A stretch of DNA of 64,000 bases from Pyrenochaeta sp. MPI-SDFR-AT-0127 (GCA_020747015.1 JAGTJM010000080.1:1-64000), one strand, 5' to 3'. Positions 43,043 to 54,847 are shown, numbered from the stretch's first letter. The notes: generated by a model from the sequence alone, not told the origin. Numbers and translations: made by a program.

Positions 43043-44689
43043 ATGTCGATGGCAATCATATCGATACCTTACGCATCGGCGCTGGTCGCATGCGTATTTG
43101 TGTATTTTGTGGTATACCCGATTGTTGTTTACTTTCGCGATGTGAATGGTGAGTTCAATTATCATCCTGTATATGATCTTAGCTAAAATCCAAGGCTAGG
43201 CCTTCGAAGGTACCCGAACATGCATCCTCTTTCCGGGATTTCGTCCATTCCATTCATGGTTCTCGCCCACGGAGGCGCCCGGTCCACATACCTTTCCAAG
43301 CTGCATCAAAAGCACCCAATAATCCGGACGGGCCCAAATATGTTGTCGTATGGTGACCTGCGTGCGATAAAGGACATCTATGGGCACAACACGCCTTGCA
43401 CCAAGGATGGCTCATACGTAATCACATCAGGTTCCCACTACCACCTTGCCGATGTTATCGATAAGCATGACCATGCGCGGAAGAGGAAGTTGATGAGCTC
43501 TGCGTATGCAATCAAGAATCTGGAAGGCTGGGAGCACAAGGTTGCCGACAAGACCAAAAAATTGAACAAGCACTTGGATGAGTGCTGTACAGCACCACTG
43601 GCTCTTGGCGAAGTACCCAAGCCTGAAGACGTAAATGTCGATTATCGAAAATGGACAAACTTCTTCACCCTTGACGCCATTGCTGATATTGGGCTATCAG
43701 ATAAGCTTGGTTTCCTCGACCGTGGACACGACAAGGTTATAGGACGACGACTGGATGGCTCAACGTACGAATGTGACTTCCGGGATTGTCTATACCAGAA
43801 TGCACGAAAGCAGTCGTTGCTCATCTGGCCATACGCGTGGTATCCATTCATCAACAAGATCTCGAATATTATTCCTTTCTATAACCGTATGGGAAACTTC
43901 GCCAGGGACTGGGAAGGTATTCCAGTGGAGCTTGCACACAAGCGCCTGCAACGGTACCGTGCGGGTGAAAAGCTAGATGATTTTTTCCAGACGCTCATGG
44001 AGGACAAGAATGGACATGCCAACAACCTTGAATGGGGCGAGATCGTCGCTGAAGTGAGCATCATGATGAATGCTGGCTCTGCAACCACCGCTATCGCCAT
44101 GACAAACGTGCTATACCAGCTGTTGAAGAACCCAGAAATGATGAAGAAAGTAGTCGAAGAGATTGATAACGCTCTTGAGGACGATGAAGAGGAAGAAGAG
44201 GACGGCGTCATTGCATACGACAAGGTAAAACACCTACCATATCTGCGAGCCTGCCTCGATGAATCGCTCCGCCTCTTCCCACCAACTCCTCATGGTCTCC
44301 CACGCGAGACACCAGCAGACGGCATCAATATCCTTGGCGACTACATTCCTGGTGGTGTATCCGTTGCCATGTCAGCGTTCGTCGCGCACAGGAATGAGTC
44401 CATGTTCCCACAGGCTGACAAGTACATCCCCGAGCGGTTCCTAGGAGAAGAGGGAAAAGCGCTACAGCCCTATTTCCTCGCTTTCTCTGCGGGTGCCCGT
44501 GGCTGCATTGGCCGCAACATCTCATACCTGGAGCAGACCGTGGTGCTGGCGAGTGTACTGAGAAGATATGAGTTCGCGTTGAGTAGCCCAGACTGGCAAA
44601 TCGAGCGGCTCGAGACAATGAACTGGCTGCTTGGAGAGATGCCGGTGAAGGTGTGGAGGAGGGAAAGGAAATCAGCGCTGAGTGGGTAG
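43043..44689 (+). CDS. cytochrome P450, benzoate 4-monooxygenase (CYP53)-like
   Basis: Two exons, 43043..43148 and 43200..44689, give 531 residues. An N-terminal membrane helix (ALVACVFVYFVVYPIVVYF) anchors it in the ER. P450 marks: I-helix NAGSATTAI, ExxR as ESLR, PERF, and the heme loop FSAGARGCIGRN with ligand Cys471. HGLPRETPA before the beta-sheet and the overall spacing resemble fungal benzoate para-hydroxylase. An acidic insert (EDDEEEEED, near residue 330) is unusual. It probably hydroxylates a small aromatic or alicyclic compound with electrons from the divergent reductase. Family certain; substrate uncertain. Confidence 0.9.
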
Positions 44690-44999
44690 ATTGACACGCC
44701 CCGTGATTATATCCTACGTCGCATCATTCCAATCTGCATAGCGTTCAATAGAGCTGCCATAGACCAGCAAAGTTAATTGAAATTCACTTTCGCCCTTGTC
44801 AATTTGCAAAATTATCTTGGACGAGGTGAAATGGGTCACAGGGCAGCATCGTGATTTCCTTTGTTGGCTGACTCGCTTAGCGCGTGGGTGGTGCCATTGG
44901 TCCCCGCAATTCCAAACCTCTCCACACGGCATTCCCTGAGGCGGCCTGACAGATGATGCTATCCGTGAATTTCTTCTTCTGCCTGCAAAAACCTAGTGA
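44690..44999. other. short intergenic region before a regulator gene
   Basis: About 310 bp between the P450 stop and the earliest start (45000) of the next same-strand gene. Nothing notable. Confidence 0.45.
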
Positions 45000-45017
45000 A
45001 TGGTCCTATTCGTGCGC

Positions 45018-47060
45018 ATGTCACAGCCAACGCCATCAGAGCAGCAACCGCCCGCGACCCCTGCGCCTCCTAGCGAGCAGTCATCGGCTCCTCGTCCTGC
45101 GCGGTCCAAGAACGGCTGCAATGCATGCAGGTGAGTCGCGTGCTTGAAGTATCGATGAACCACGCTGAATAGCTCTAGGAGGCGCAAAGTGAGATGTAAT
45201 GAGCGACGTCCACGCTGCTCGCATTGTGAGCGGCTGAATCTGGACTGCACCTGGAACCGGCCACCGCCAGCACGCAGCAACAACGCCCATTCGTCACAAT
45301 CACTTGTGACAACGGGCCCTCAAGTGTCTCATCATACGTTCAACCCCAATTTATCGCCTCTAGATGGATTTGGAATGGGCAACAATGCCTTTTTTGACTT
45401 CTCGGGTCCATTGGGTATTGGTACCTGGGATGAAGCCATGCTATTGAGCCCCAACTCATGGCCCGCCGACCCTTCCATCGTTGGAAACACCAGCCAGATG
45501 GATCCGATGCCGCAGCCCATCTACCAATTGCCTCTTGGCCACCAGTCTGCAGGGCCCATCGTTGAAGCTGCGCCAGCTGTAAGACATCGAGGGAGCGGAA
45601 GCATTCAGTCCCTCCCAGAGCGTGGGGCGCATCAACCAGACCCGGCATCAACATCGCCATTTTCAGCCGAGAATGCACCGAACGGACAGATCGATGAGGA
45701 TTTTCTTCTCAATACCTTCCTGCAGATGTTGATGCCACCCATTCTTACGCCTGTCGAGATTGGCCCAAAGTGGGCTTCGACGCGTGCTTTCTTCGGCTCC
45801 ATGGCGGGAGAATCGCCAGTTGTTCGAAGCGCAATCATGGCCTTTGCCGCGATGCAGATGCAGCGAAGCGGCTTAGGCGGTGATGTCATGAAGACCGACT
45901 GGAGACCACTGTATGATAGTGCTGCGCGGCAATTATCAAGCGCCCTTGCAAAGAAGCGAAAGGATGACGAAGGAGAAGCATCCAAGATTGGCCTCAAGCA
46001 TATCTTAGCTTCTTTCTTTCTTTTGATATATACCGATGTAAGTGGAGAACATTCATCTCACTTTACATTCAAAGATACATCCGACAGCCCTCTTCAACCT
46101 AGGTCCATGCTACTGTGGCAATGTATGATCAAATGCTGATAGTATCTACAGTTGCTTACCGAAACCCTCCCTCGAGCGCACGCAAACCTGCGTGAGGCTT
46201 ACACTCTCATCCAAAACGCTGATAAGGCTAGCATTTCTGTTCCAGAACGTCGTCTGATCTCATGGTTGCGCCTCCTTGACGCTCGCGCTGTCTCCACTGC
46301 CGGCGGTGAGGGCCTCTTCCTTGCTGATACGGATGAGACGCTATTCGACGCCTCACCTGCTGCCAATCCTGCATCTGAGCCCGAGACGCTTGATACGGAG
46401 ATTGAAGAGATCTTGTTTGATGTACTATATCACCCCGGCATAGTGTTCTATCAAAAGGTGCAGTCTTTTGTTGGACGGATCACGCGCATCGACCCTTGGC
46501 ACCGCAGTCGTGGTACCGTACAAGACGAAACGGACGTCATGGCACTAGCAGCACAGATTTCAAAAGACCTCCATGCCCTCTACGGTCAGCGACCGGCGTT
46601 GATGGATCATGCAGTTGCCGGTAATCTCACTGAGAAACATCTTGCAAAGAATTTGGCCGGCGCTCTCACCCGCAGCTTTCGGACTTATCTCGCCAACTAC
46701 TATGCTTCGTTCCTACATCTGCACCGCGTTGCATACGTCCAGTACCCAAAAACAAAAGACGTCACGTCTGCCATTGCCAACATCAAGCGTCTATCGCACC
46801 TCATGGCACAGACGGATGAATCTCTTCCAGTAAATCTGCTATGGCCGCTGCTGATGTGGGGGTGTGAAGAAGACAATGTCGAAGAAAGAAGATGGATTGT
46901 AGACGCTATCAGAGGCTTAGAAAGCATCGCTACCAACGCAAAAGCAACAGCAGATCTCCTTGAAGAGGTACAGAGACGACAAGATGAAGGCAAGAGAAGG
47001 GTAGATGTGCGAAGCGTCAGCCAGGAATACTTTGCAAGTCATCATTTTGCAATTGTATGA
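45018..47060 (+). CDS. Zn2Cys6 transcription factor (cluster regulator candidate 1)
   Basis: Three exons: 45018..45130, 45179..46037 and 46152..47060, give 626 residues. An in-frame ATG at 45000 could add six residues. The zinc cluster spans the first intron: CNACR, then RRKVRCNERRPRCSHC, then ERLNLDC, i.e. C-x2-C-x6-C-x5-C-x2-C-x6-C, followed by a basic Pro-rich linker. The rest has the helical content typical of fungal regulators of the C6 class, ending in a coiled segment (TADLLEEVQRRQDEGKRR). It lies just downstream of the P450 gene and only 49 bp, tail to tail, from the dehydrogenase gene, so it is a good candidate for a pathway-specific regulator. Confidence 0.88.
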
Positions 47061-47109
47061 TGGTAGTACTATTGTGCACAGTCTATCTGCAAGCATGTAT
47101 GTCGGCCAT

Positions 47110-48307
47110 CTACAGATTGGCTCTCTCCTGTCGCCTGCCTTGCTCGTCAAAAGTAATCTGCTTCCCGCTGACCAGAGCTTCTTGCAACCACGACCCAATT
47201 TGGACTGCCTTAACCGCATTCTGGAACTCCAGCGGCACCGGCGTGTCATCTAAGCAAGCTGCTGTAAATTCATTTGCCTCTTTTACAAAACCTCCCTCAA
47301 ATCTGCCCCAGTAGTCGCTCGGGACTTCCTTTGTGATACCACCGTTATGGTAGTAGTTGACGTGGTTCTTCTGGGGGTTGAGGTTGACAGTGAGTTTACC
47401 CTCGGTGCCGATGATTTCGGTCACGTCTTCTTGGCCATGAGGCATCATGCGAGAGGCATAGTAGTGTGCAATGCGACCGTCCCAGAACTCGACGATTCCG
47501 ACAGCGTTATCGTAGTCTTTGTGCTGCTTAAGACCAGGCTGCACAGCGACGACACCATATGCAGAGATAGACTTGGGCACGATATGGGAGCCGAAGAACC
47601 AGAGGGTTAGGTCGATGTCGTGGACGGACATGTCGACAAATACACCTCCGGACCAGGCAGCGTAGGCTACGAAGAAACCTATGCCCGTTAGCTGGTGCTT
47701 CTATAATTGCGTGTTGTTAGGAAGGTCCTTACCACTCGGATCATGTTTGTCACAAGTTTGACTTCTCAGAATCGTTGGTCTTCCGATCTTGCCCTGCTCA
47801 ATCTTTTGCGCAACATCCTGGTAGCTGTCGTCAAATCGGCGGGAGAAACCACACATGACTTTCAGATGAGGCTTCTTCTTCGCTGCATCAACCACGTCCT
47901 GGCACTATACCTCCATGTTGAAGTCAGCATCGATTGGTTTCATCCAGAACGAATTGAACTGCGAAGAGTTATTTACGTACCACCTTGACGCTGGTTGAGA
48001 GCGGTTTCTCGCACAACACATGCAGGTCCTTGTCCATAGCCTTGATCGTTTCTTCAGCATGAACACTCGTCGCAGTCCCGATGACGACAGCATCGAGACC
48101 AGTATGCGTGAGCATTTTGTCATAGTCATCATAGAGCGTCACGCCATATGGCTCGAGATGCTCTTTCCCCCATGCGATTTCTTTGGGATCTGGAGAAAAG
48201 GCAGCAACGAGCTCAGCGCGAGGAGTTTTGTTCAGGACGTTAAGGGCGTGTCGTGCACCCATGCGTCCTAAGCCTGCGACGGCGACTTGGAGTCTTCTTG
48301 GTGCCAT
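47110..48307 (-). CDS. Gfo/Idh/MocA-family NAD(P)-dependent dehydrogenase (inositol 2-dehydrogenase-like)
   Basis: Three exons: 48307..47981, 47904..47733 and 47678..47110, give 355 residues. The Rossmann start VAVAGLGRMGARHA binds NAD(P). The family EKP motif is present as VLCEKPLSTS, whose Lys is catalytic, as is the downstream MSVHDIDLTLWF (Asp and His). The C-terminal alpha/beta half (IIGTEGKLTVN) is intact. These enzymes oxidise a ring or sugar hydroxyl to a ketone; this one looks most like myo-inositol 2-dehydrogenases. Cytosolic. It shares a promoter region with the next regulator gene and lies among sugar-type transporters, supporting a role in polyol or sugar-acid oxidation. Confidence 0.9.
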
Positions 48308-49233
48308 TATGGGAAAATTGGGATTGAACAAAAGTGAAATTTCCAGAAAGTGTTGAGCTCGCAGAAGAGTTAAAGGAAGACAATGGGATATAATTTGGCT
48401 GCAGTTAAAATTTGTATTATATACATTTTGTGCGCTGTACTATCGTCTATCGTGCAGGTATCGGAGGAGGTTTTTGCTTCAGGACGCTTCGAGCTCTCAT
48501 TGGCGAACCAAAAACTTCGCAAGGGGGATTGTCGACCATGCTGCAGCGGACGTGGGGATTGCGGAGAGCTATAAAGGCGTGTCCATGTATAAGTTGGATC
48601 TAGCGGCCTCGGAGGAGGTTTTCGCGATGTATAATACAAGGCTCATGCAAGGCGGACGTCACGCGTCATTGTTGAGACGTACACGGGGCGAAATTCCCCG
48701 CATACATATCTGAAGAACGAACCAACCTGGAAAGTGTACCGAAATGGGAAAACAGCTTTTCGTTAGGAAAATAGTTTGTCCTTCTAGCTGACTGTACTTC
48801 ACGCACCGTATCTTTGCATAGCTTTTGAAATACCGCGTTCTTGATTTCGGTTGCCATCGGTCCGGCTTCAAAGACGGCGAAATCAGCTACGCTAGGCGAG
48901 CCAGCCGTCTGAACTTGGATATCACTTCATCCGGCAGCACGGAGCGAATTACTACGTCTGGCAGTCTCATCCTGGAGATTCATCAGCCCGCAGCATCCGA
49001 TGGCCATCGGAAAAGCTCCATGGCAACCCACCATGGCGCTGCAGTGACAACCTGCGACCCCAGAACCCCAGAAAAAACTCGGGTGCAAAGTGCGGGGTAA
49101 GGAGCTTTGTTGGATCTCCCGCCGTCACAAAATGGGCTCGGTTTCCCGTAATCGAAAATGGAAATTCTGCCATTCGCCCTCTCACGCCATTAGGATTGCA
49201 TGTTGATTCTGCGAGATTGGCAGCACAGATACA
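48308..49233. promoter_or_regulatory. divergent promoter with candidate zinc-cluster sites
   Basis: 926 bp between the dehydrogenase (minus) and regulator (plus) genes. It contains CGG-N11-CCG (48684-48700), the Gal4-type inverted spacing, and an exact 14-bp direct repeat TCGGAGGAGGTTTT at 48461-48474 and 48609-48622. These are candidate sites for the neighbouring zinc-cluster proteins. Confidence 0.45.
48684..48700. promoter_or_regulatory. candidate CGG-N11-CCG zinc-cluster binding site
   Basis: CGGGGCGAAATTCCCCG is an inverted CGG pair at 11-base spacing; the inner bases also form a near palindrome. Confidence 0.4.
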
Positions 49234-51253
49234 ATGAGACAACGCAGCGGATGGTTAGTGCCCCTTGCCGCGGAGCAGAGTCAGTCTACGATGATGCTGT
49301 GCTAAGTACCTGCGTATAGTAAGGCTTGCCGTGAACGTCACATCAAATGTATGCAAGGTCAAACCGTCGATACTAGGATTTGCTGCTGAGAGGCATGTTC
49401 AGGCGTGAAACTCCGCGACTCGGAAAAGTGCAAGTACTGCACAGAGAGAAAAAGGCCGTGTATTCGTGGCAATGCGTTTCGCTTCCGTCCCGTCAAGGCG
49501 GTCAAGTTCAATGCTGGCGAAGACATTGGCTCTGCTGAGCAGTCTCTCGAGTTCCGTATCGGGCAGACTTGGGTGAACATTCCCAGTTCATGTATGTTGG
49601 ATCCTTCCCGCAGATCGAGCCGAAAAAGCGACTAAATGCTTGTGATTGGAAGTACACTTTGTCACGCCAAACACGGACGGTGACGACGAGGACCTGGAAG
49701 TCGAGGAAAACATCGCGGTAGATTCAGTGGTCGAACCAGAGACCGCTTCTGATGAATCCAGCGATGCACCAAGAGCATCCCAGTCCAATGAGGCCCTTAC
49801 CGATGCCTTGAGCGACAACTCTCTCGTGCAATATCACGATCAGACCTCATTTTCCAACATTTCAGTGCCTGTTTTCGACGGCACCAACGACCTACCATCT
49901 ATTCATGATGTCCTTAGTACTCACATCTCTCCGCCGCTAATAACGCCTTCTAGCAACTACACTACACAGCATCATCAACACAATACCTCCTCAAACGACC
50001 TAATACCGCACGCAAGTGGCTGGCACGATAGCCCGGCATCCAACCATCGTGCATCACAGTCTCCAAACCTTATCAAGAAAAGCCCACTGGGGTCTAATAA
50101 CAACATCTCACCTTACAATTCCTCGGCTTTCAGCCCGTCATCCGCTCTGACTCTCAAATGGCCAGTCAGCAACGCCTATGAAGCACGACTCTTTCATCAC
50201 TACATTGTGTATTGTACGAACTGGATCGACGTTTGCGATTCAAGGCAACACTTTGAGAAGGATGTGCCAAAACGTGCAGCCCATTTTCCAGTGATATTGA
50301 ATGGCATCCTCGGGCTAGCGGCACGGCATTTGTGGTTAATGGGCAAGGTAGATGAAGATTGGTCACAGCCATATGTCGATCAGTGTCTACAAGCACTGAT
50401 CGTAGCCCTCGAGGATCCATTGGCGCACTGGGACGAAAACTTCCTAGTGGCTGTGATCCTACTACGATTACACGAGGAAATGGGCGATGCAGACGATCAG
50501 TGTCACCACTTTGGCACTGCACGCATACTTAACAGCATATCTTCATTCGCATCAGATGGTGGTCTTCGCGAATCGGCAAGCTGGGTCTCGCTGCGGCAAC
50601 ATATATACGTTTCCCTTACCACGCAACAGCCACTAAATCTCAGTCTCGATAACTACCGACACTCCGCTGTCTTCCGCGAACATGACGATGAATCCTTAAC
50701 CAACCGCATCATCTTCCTCTTCGCCACAGTCCTGCAAGCCGTCTTCGAAGACACCAGTAATGGCATCAGTCGAGATAAGTGGAAGGAGCTACACGATGAA
50801 GTAGACGAATGGGAGCGTACCAAGCCCTGGACGTTCTCGCCCCTCCACATCGAGCCCAACGCTGGCGAGAAGTTCACAGGATCATGGCCCGAATTACCCT
50901 GTACACAGGGCGTCGTCGCCGTTGGCTTGCAGTACTATCATCTGTGCAAGATCCTTTTAACGATATATTCGCCCAATGCATCGCTCGTTGGACTTGCGGG
51001 TGTGCGAGCACGGAAAGCTACCGATGCTGCGATACGGAAACATATTCGCATCACCATTGGATATGGTGTCAGCAACTCTCACTGTGGGAACGCAATGTTT
51101 CAGGGTAGCCACATTCTTAGTGCGTGTGGCGCGTACATTGTAGATGAGAAGGAGCAACAGGCCTGCGTGGAGTATCTGACTGGGCTGCAGAGACTTATTG
51201 GGTGGAGAACAGACAAGGTTTTAGGAGATTTGAGGGAGCAGTGGGCTAGTTGA
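49234..51253 (+). CDS. Zn2Cys6 transcription factor (cluster regulator candidate 2) with micro-exons
   Basis: Four exons: 49234..49253 (20 nt), 49320..49348 (29 nt), 49403..49591 and 49653..51253, give 612 residues. The DNA-binding domain appears only after joining the first three: MRQRSGC, KACRERHIKC, VKLRDSEKCKYC, TERKRPC, i.e. C-x2-C-x6-C-x8-C-x2-C-x6-C, followed by the FRFRPV stretch common to a subgroup of fungal C6 regulators. A Ser/Asn/His-rich linker (about residues 90-250) leads to a helical regulatory region of the ARCA-like type (YEARLFHHYIVYCTNWIDVC, then ALEDPLAHWDENFLVAVILLR). Divergent from the dehydrogenase, and 130 bp tail to tail with the permease. Probably regulates this locus. 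Confidence 0.88.
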
Positions 51254-51383
51254 TTGAACAATGATTTGAATTATGTATGATTACTTGCTAAGACGATACA
51301 ATGTAGCTGGAATGGCTTCGCTGAGCACTTGAAGCGCAAGAATAGCGTTTGGAGTCCCTTGAACTCCACCAGACATTACGAAA

Positions 51384-53052
51384 CTAGACGGCTTCGGTTC
51401 GATTGACCTGCATGTGTCCAACCTTCTCATTATGCTCGCTCTCGTCATCCACGACCTTGCGGTCTGCCTGCGCAATGAATTCCTCTCTCTTCTCAAAGCC
51501 AAACAGCTGATCCATTTGGTCCATACGCAGACCCTTAGTGTCATGGATGAAGAAGTAGGCGTAGATGCTTGCACAGATGAGTGCCGTAGCGAAGAATACA
51601 TACACACCCCATTTCATGCTGGTATACATTTGTGGCAACGCCTTGGTGACAACCAATGTCCAGATCCAGACGGAAGCCGCAGCCCACGGTCCGGAGATGG
51701 AGCGCAGCGATGCTGGGAAGATTTCAGAGGAGATGATCCAGGGTAGACCATTAGCACCGAATGACCAGGCAGCGCCGAAAATCATAATCATGGCAGTTGC
51801 GCCCTTGCCTCCAGCAACAGTTGAATCCGACATTGGCTGGCCAACCTTTGGCTTGCCGATGGCGATGTAGATGGCGAGGTAGTACTGGCAGAATGCGCAA
51901 ATCACCGAGGAGACGATCCAGGGCCACTTGCGGCCGAACTTGTCAATGAACCATGTGAAGAAGATGATGGAGCCGCCAGCCTTGATAATGCCGTAGACAC
52001 CAGTCCAGAGAGTAACGTCAGACAGGCCAATGGATGTGAAAATGGTTGGGCTGTAGTAATTGATAGCCGCCGCGCCTGACCAAGCTTGCCACATGAACAT
52101 GAGAAAGACCAGGAGGAAGCGGTTGCGCATGCCTGGCATCGATCCTTCCCTTGCAGCGGCCTTAATGGTGTTGAGGAAGGTCGCGTGCTTCTCACCAACG
52201 AGTAGTGCTGCGCGCTCCTTGGCGATTTCGTTGCGGACGAACTGCACATCTTGGGCAATATAAGGGTGGTCCTCAGGTAGGTTGCGGAAATAGCTGTAGT
52301 TCTTGAGCGCCTCGTCGTCACGGCCACGCTTCAGCAGCCAGGTAGGAGACTCTTTGAGTAGCGGGATCATGAGAGCCAAGAGTCCAGCGGGGATCAATTG
52401 AACGGCCATGGGAATTTTCCAGGCAGTAGATTTACTCCTGTCCATGTTGTGTACAATGCCATAGTTGATCCAGAACCCAATGACTGCTCCCGTCTGATAG
52501 AAGGACTCAAAAAATCCAGTCAGTCGTCCACGGATAGCAGGTGGTGAGATCTCGGCAATATAAATGGGTGATACGGCTGCGATGCCACCGACACCCATAC
52601 CTGTGAAGAAACGGCCTGCAAGGACCAATCCGAGTTGGTTCTTGGGAACTGTGCAGAGGATAGCACCGAAGATGAAGATGGTGTCGGCCACGATGACAGT
52701 CATACGACGACCAAGGAGTTCAAGAAACGGATACATGAACAAGGCTCCGACGAGACCACCTGCAGAGTAGATGGATGTGATGTTGCTTGTGACTTCATTC
52801 TTGTTGGCTGCTGTGATACCGAAATCGCGTTTGAAGGACTCGTGTGTAATGGTGGTGCCAATGAAAGCGGAGTCGTAACCATAGGCGAGCACACCCATGG
52901 AGATGACAAGAGCAGCCATGTAGACTCTCCAGTTGTACTGTGCTGTGTATTAGCCATCTTCGCCCATGACTGATCAAGCAATGATAGGGCACGTGACTTA
53001 CAACTTCTGGAGGCGTCGGCCTATCCTCCGGTGCCCTAGCGAAACCACCCAT
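51384..53052 (-). CDS. MFS transporter, quinate-permease-like
   Basis: Two exons, 53052..53002 and 52937..51384, give 534 residues with 12 helices. The N-terminus EDRPTPPEVYNWRVY and GYDSAFIGTT are close to the quinate permease Qa-Y of Neurospora (EDRPTPKAVYNWRVY; GYDSAFIGTT), and the C-terminus (NRTEAV) also resembles it. Other sugar-porter marks: LLGRRMTVI, GRFFTGMGVGGIAAVSPIYIAE, ESPTWLL, DKFGRK and a C-terminal HDTKGLRMDQMDQLF. Expected to import quinate or a related polyhydroxy acid with protons. It is head-to-head with an aldolase gene. Family firm; quinate specificity is inferred from resemblance. Confidence 0.88.
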
Positions 53053-53803
53053 GATGACTAGCGCTTGAGAACGTCAAACCTCAAAGGGAAGGATGAGATG
53101 TTGAAGCTGTGAAGTGCTTCAGGCTGCACGGTGCTGTTGTGAGGTGCTCCAGGCTGCGCGATGCTGATCCCAAACCTGGGGTACTACTGTCTTTTTATGC
53201 GAACCTGCTGTCGGGACTGGGGGTGTAGCTCGCTTCTCCACAATAATACCTGGTCACTGGGGCAGGTTGCGAGGGCTAACATCCGAGCAACTGGGCGATG
53301 GGATGGGGAGAGAAGGGATCAGACCATCAGCATTCGACGAGCTTTGGCAGCCACGCGACGCCGTTCACGGTCGACTGTGCCGAGGAATGGGCATGGAATC
53401 CCCAGTGGAGTCTCCAGGTGGCGTTTTGTTTGCCCCATGGTGTACGTGGGTCGCGAGACGAGGGTCGTGGAGAACATTTTTCCGCTGACTCGTGTAGATT
53501 GGCTGTCGGCTATCGCATCGCTGGAGCGACCTTAGTCTGCTTTTCGTCAAGCGCATCCGATGAAGAGCGATGTCCAATCGGTAGCATCCAGGTCCATCCG
53601 AGAGCCTCATCACGTATTCCACTAACTCTCCGCAATTCTCCACACATGGTCGTTGTTCGGAATCGTCGGTCTTTGTGTCGGAACGCGTCGCGGAACGGTA
53701 GCATTGCAGTGGTAGTCAAAATGAATCCTCTTCCCCCACTACAGTCCTCCCCCAAGCTCCCATTCCTTTCCAATCTCATCTTAATTCCCAAGATCTTCTC
53801 AAG
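53053..53803. promoter_or_regulatory. shared divergent promoter of permease and aldolase genes
   Basis: 751 bp between start codons. It includes a 30-bp-period tandem repeat (53114-53136 and 53144-53166, about 20 of 23 bases alike, core CAGGCTGC) in the permease leader. Confidence 0.45.
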
Positions 53804-54847
53804 ATGCCTTCCAACGAAGTTTACGCAAACGGCAGCAGCAATGGCACCGCCAGCACATATTCCTTCCCACCTGGCATTCATGTCCCATCATTGACCTGGT
53901 TCAAGAACGACTCAAATCAAGAAATTGACTGGGACGTCCAAGAGAAGCATTTCGAATTCCTCATCTCAAATGGTCTCCACGGTATCGTCATTGCTGGTAC
54001 AAACGGTGAAGCGGCAACCCTATCGTCAGCTGAGAAGACACAACTCGTCCAAAAGGCACGAAAAACTGCTCAGAGACTTGGACGCGGCGATCTGCCCATC
54101 GCAATTGGTGGCGTCGCTGGTTGCACTAGAGATGCTATCCAGCAAACAATCGAAGCAAAAGATGCAGGCGCAACAGCTTATCTCGCTCTTGTGCCATCGT
54201 ACTTCCACTTCGCCATGAATCAAGACGCCATCGTCGCTTTCTTCCAGGAGCTCGCTGACGCCTCACCGATCCCTATCATTCTCTACAATTTCCCCAACGT
54301 TGTCGCTGGGCTGGATATCAACTCCGAAATGCTGGACATTCTGGGCAAGCACAAGAATATTGCCGCGGTAAAGCTTACATGCGGCGGTATTGCAAAGGTA
54401 TCAAGGATATCCGCCTCCTTCGATAAGTCTGAATTCGTGGCATTGGCCGGCCAAAGTGACTGGCTTATTCCTGCGTTGAGCGTCGGTGGCGTCGGAACCA
54501 TCACAGGTGTTGCCAATCTATACCCAAAGGTAGGATGAAACCTCTTCTGGCCTCGTTACGATATGAACTATATTAACGGATTACAGACCTGTGTACACAT
54601 GTACAACCTCTACAAGCAAGGCAAGCACGACGAAGCCTCGGCCCTCCAGATCAAGCTCTCAGTCACGGAATGGGGCTTCGGCAAAGGTGGCATCAACGGC
54701 ACAAAGTATGTGGTCGCACACAAGAGGGGATACCCTGAGGAGAGTGCGGACTGCAGGAGACCCTACCCTAGGTATACCGATGCAGAGAAAAGAAAGTGGG
54801 TTATCAACCAAGTCTCGGGACTGGATGAGATTGAGGCTTCCTTGTAG
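53804..54847 (+). CDS. DapA/NAL-family class I aldolase
   Basis: Two exons, 53804..54529 and 54587..54847, both phase 0, give 328 residues. A TIM barrel of the dihydrodipicolinate synthase family: GIHVPSLTWF, GIVIAGTNGEAATLS (carboxylate-binding loop), IAIGGVAGCTRDAI, YLALVPSYF, IPIILYNFP with the catalytic Tyr, and AAVKLTCGG with the Schiff-base Lys. Fungal members of this group split 4-hydroxy-2-oxoglutarate, or 2-keto-3-deoxy sugar acids as in galacturonate breakdown, giving pyruvate and an aldehyde. Fungi make lysine by the aminoadipate route, so a biosynthetic DapA role is unlikely. Paired with the permease, it is probably the carbon-carbon cleavage step of a catabolic path. Confidence 0.9.

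Noticed and set aside
53298..53894. 198-codon plus-strand frame across the permease-aldolase promoter
   Set aside because: It runs into the aldolase exon in a different frame and has no domain; the region is better explained as a shared promoter.
53804..54847. Lysine-biosynthetic dihydrodipicolinate synthase
   Set aside because: Fungi make lysine through aminoadipate, and the neighbourhood is transport and catabolism, so a catabolic aldolase is the better call.
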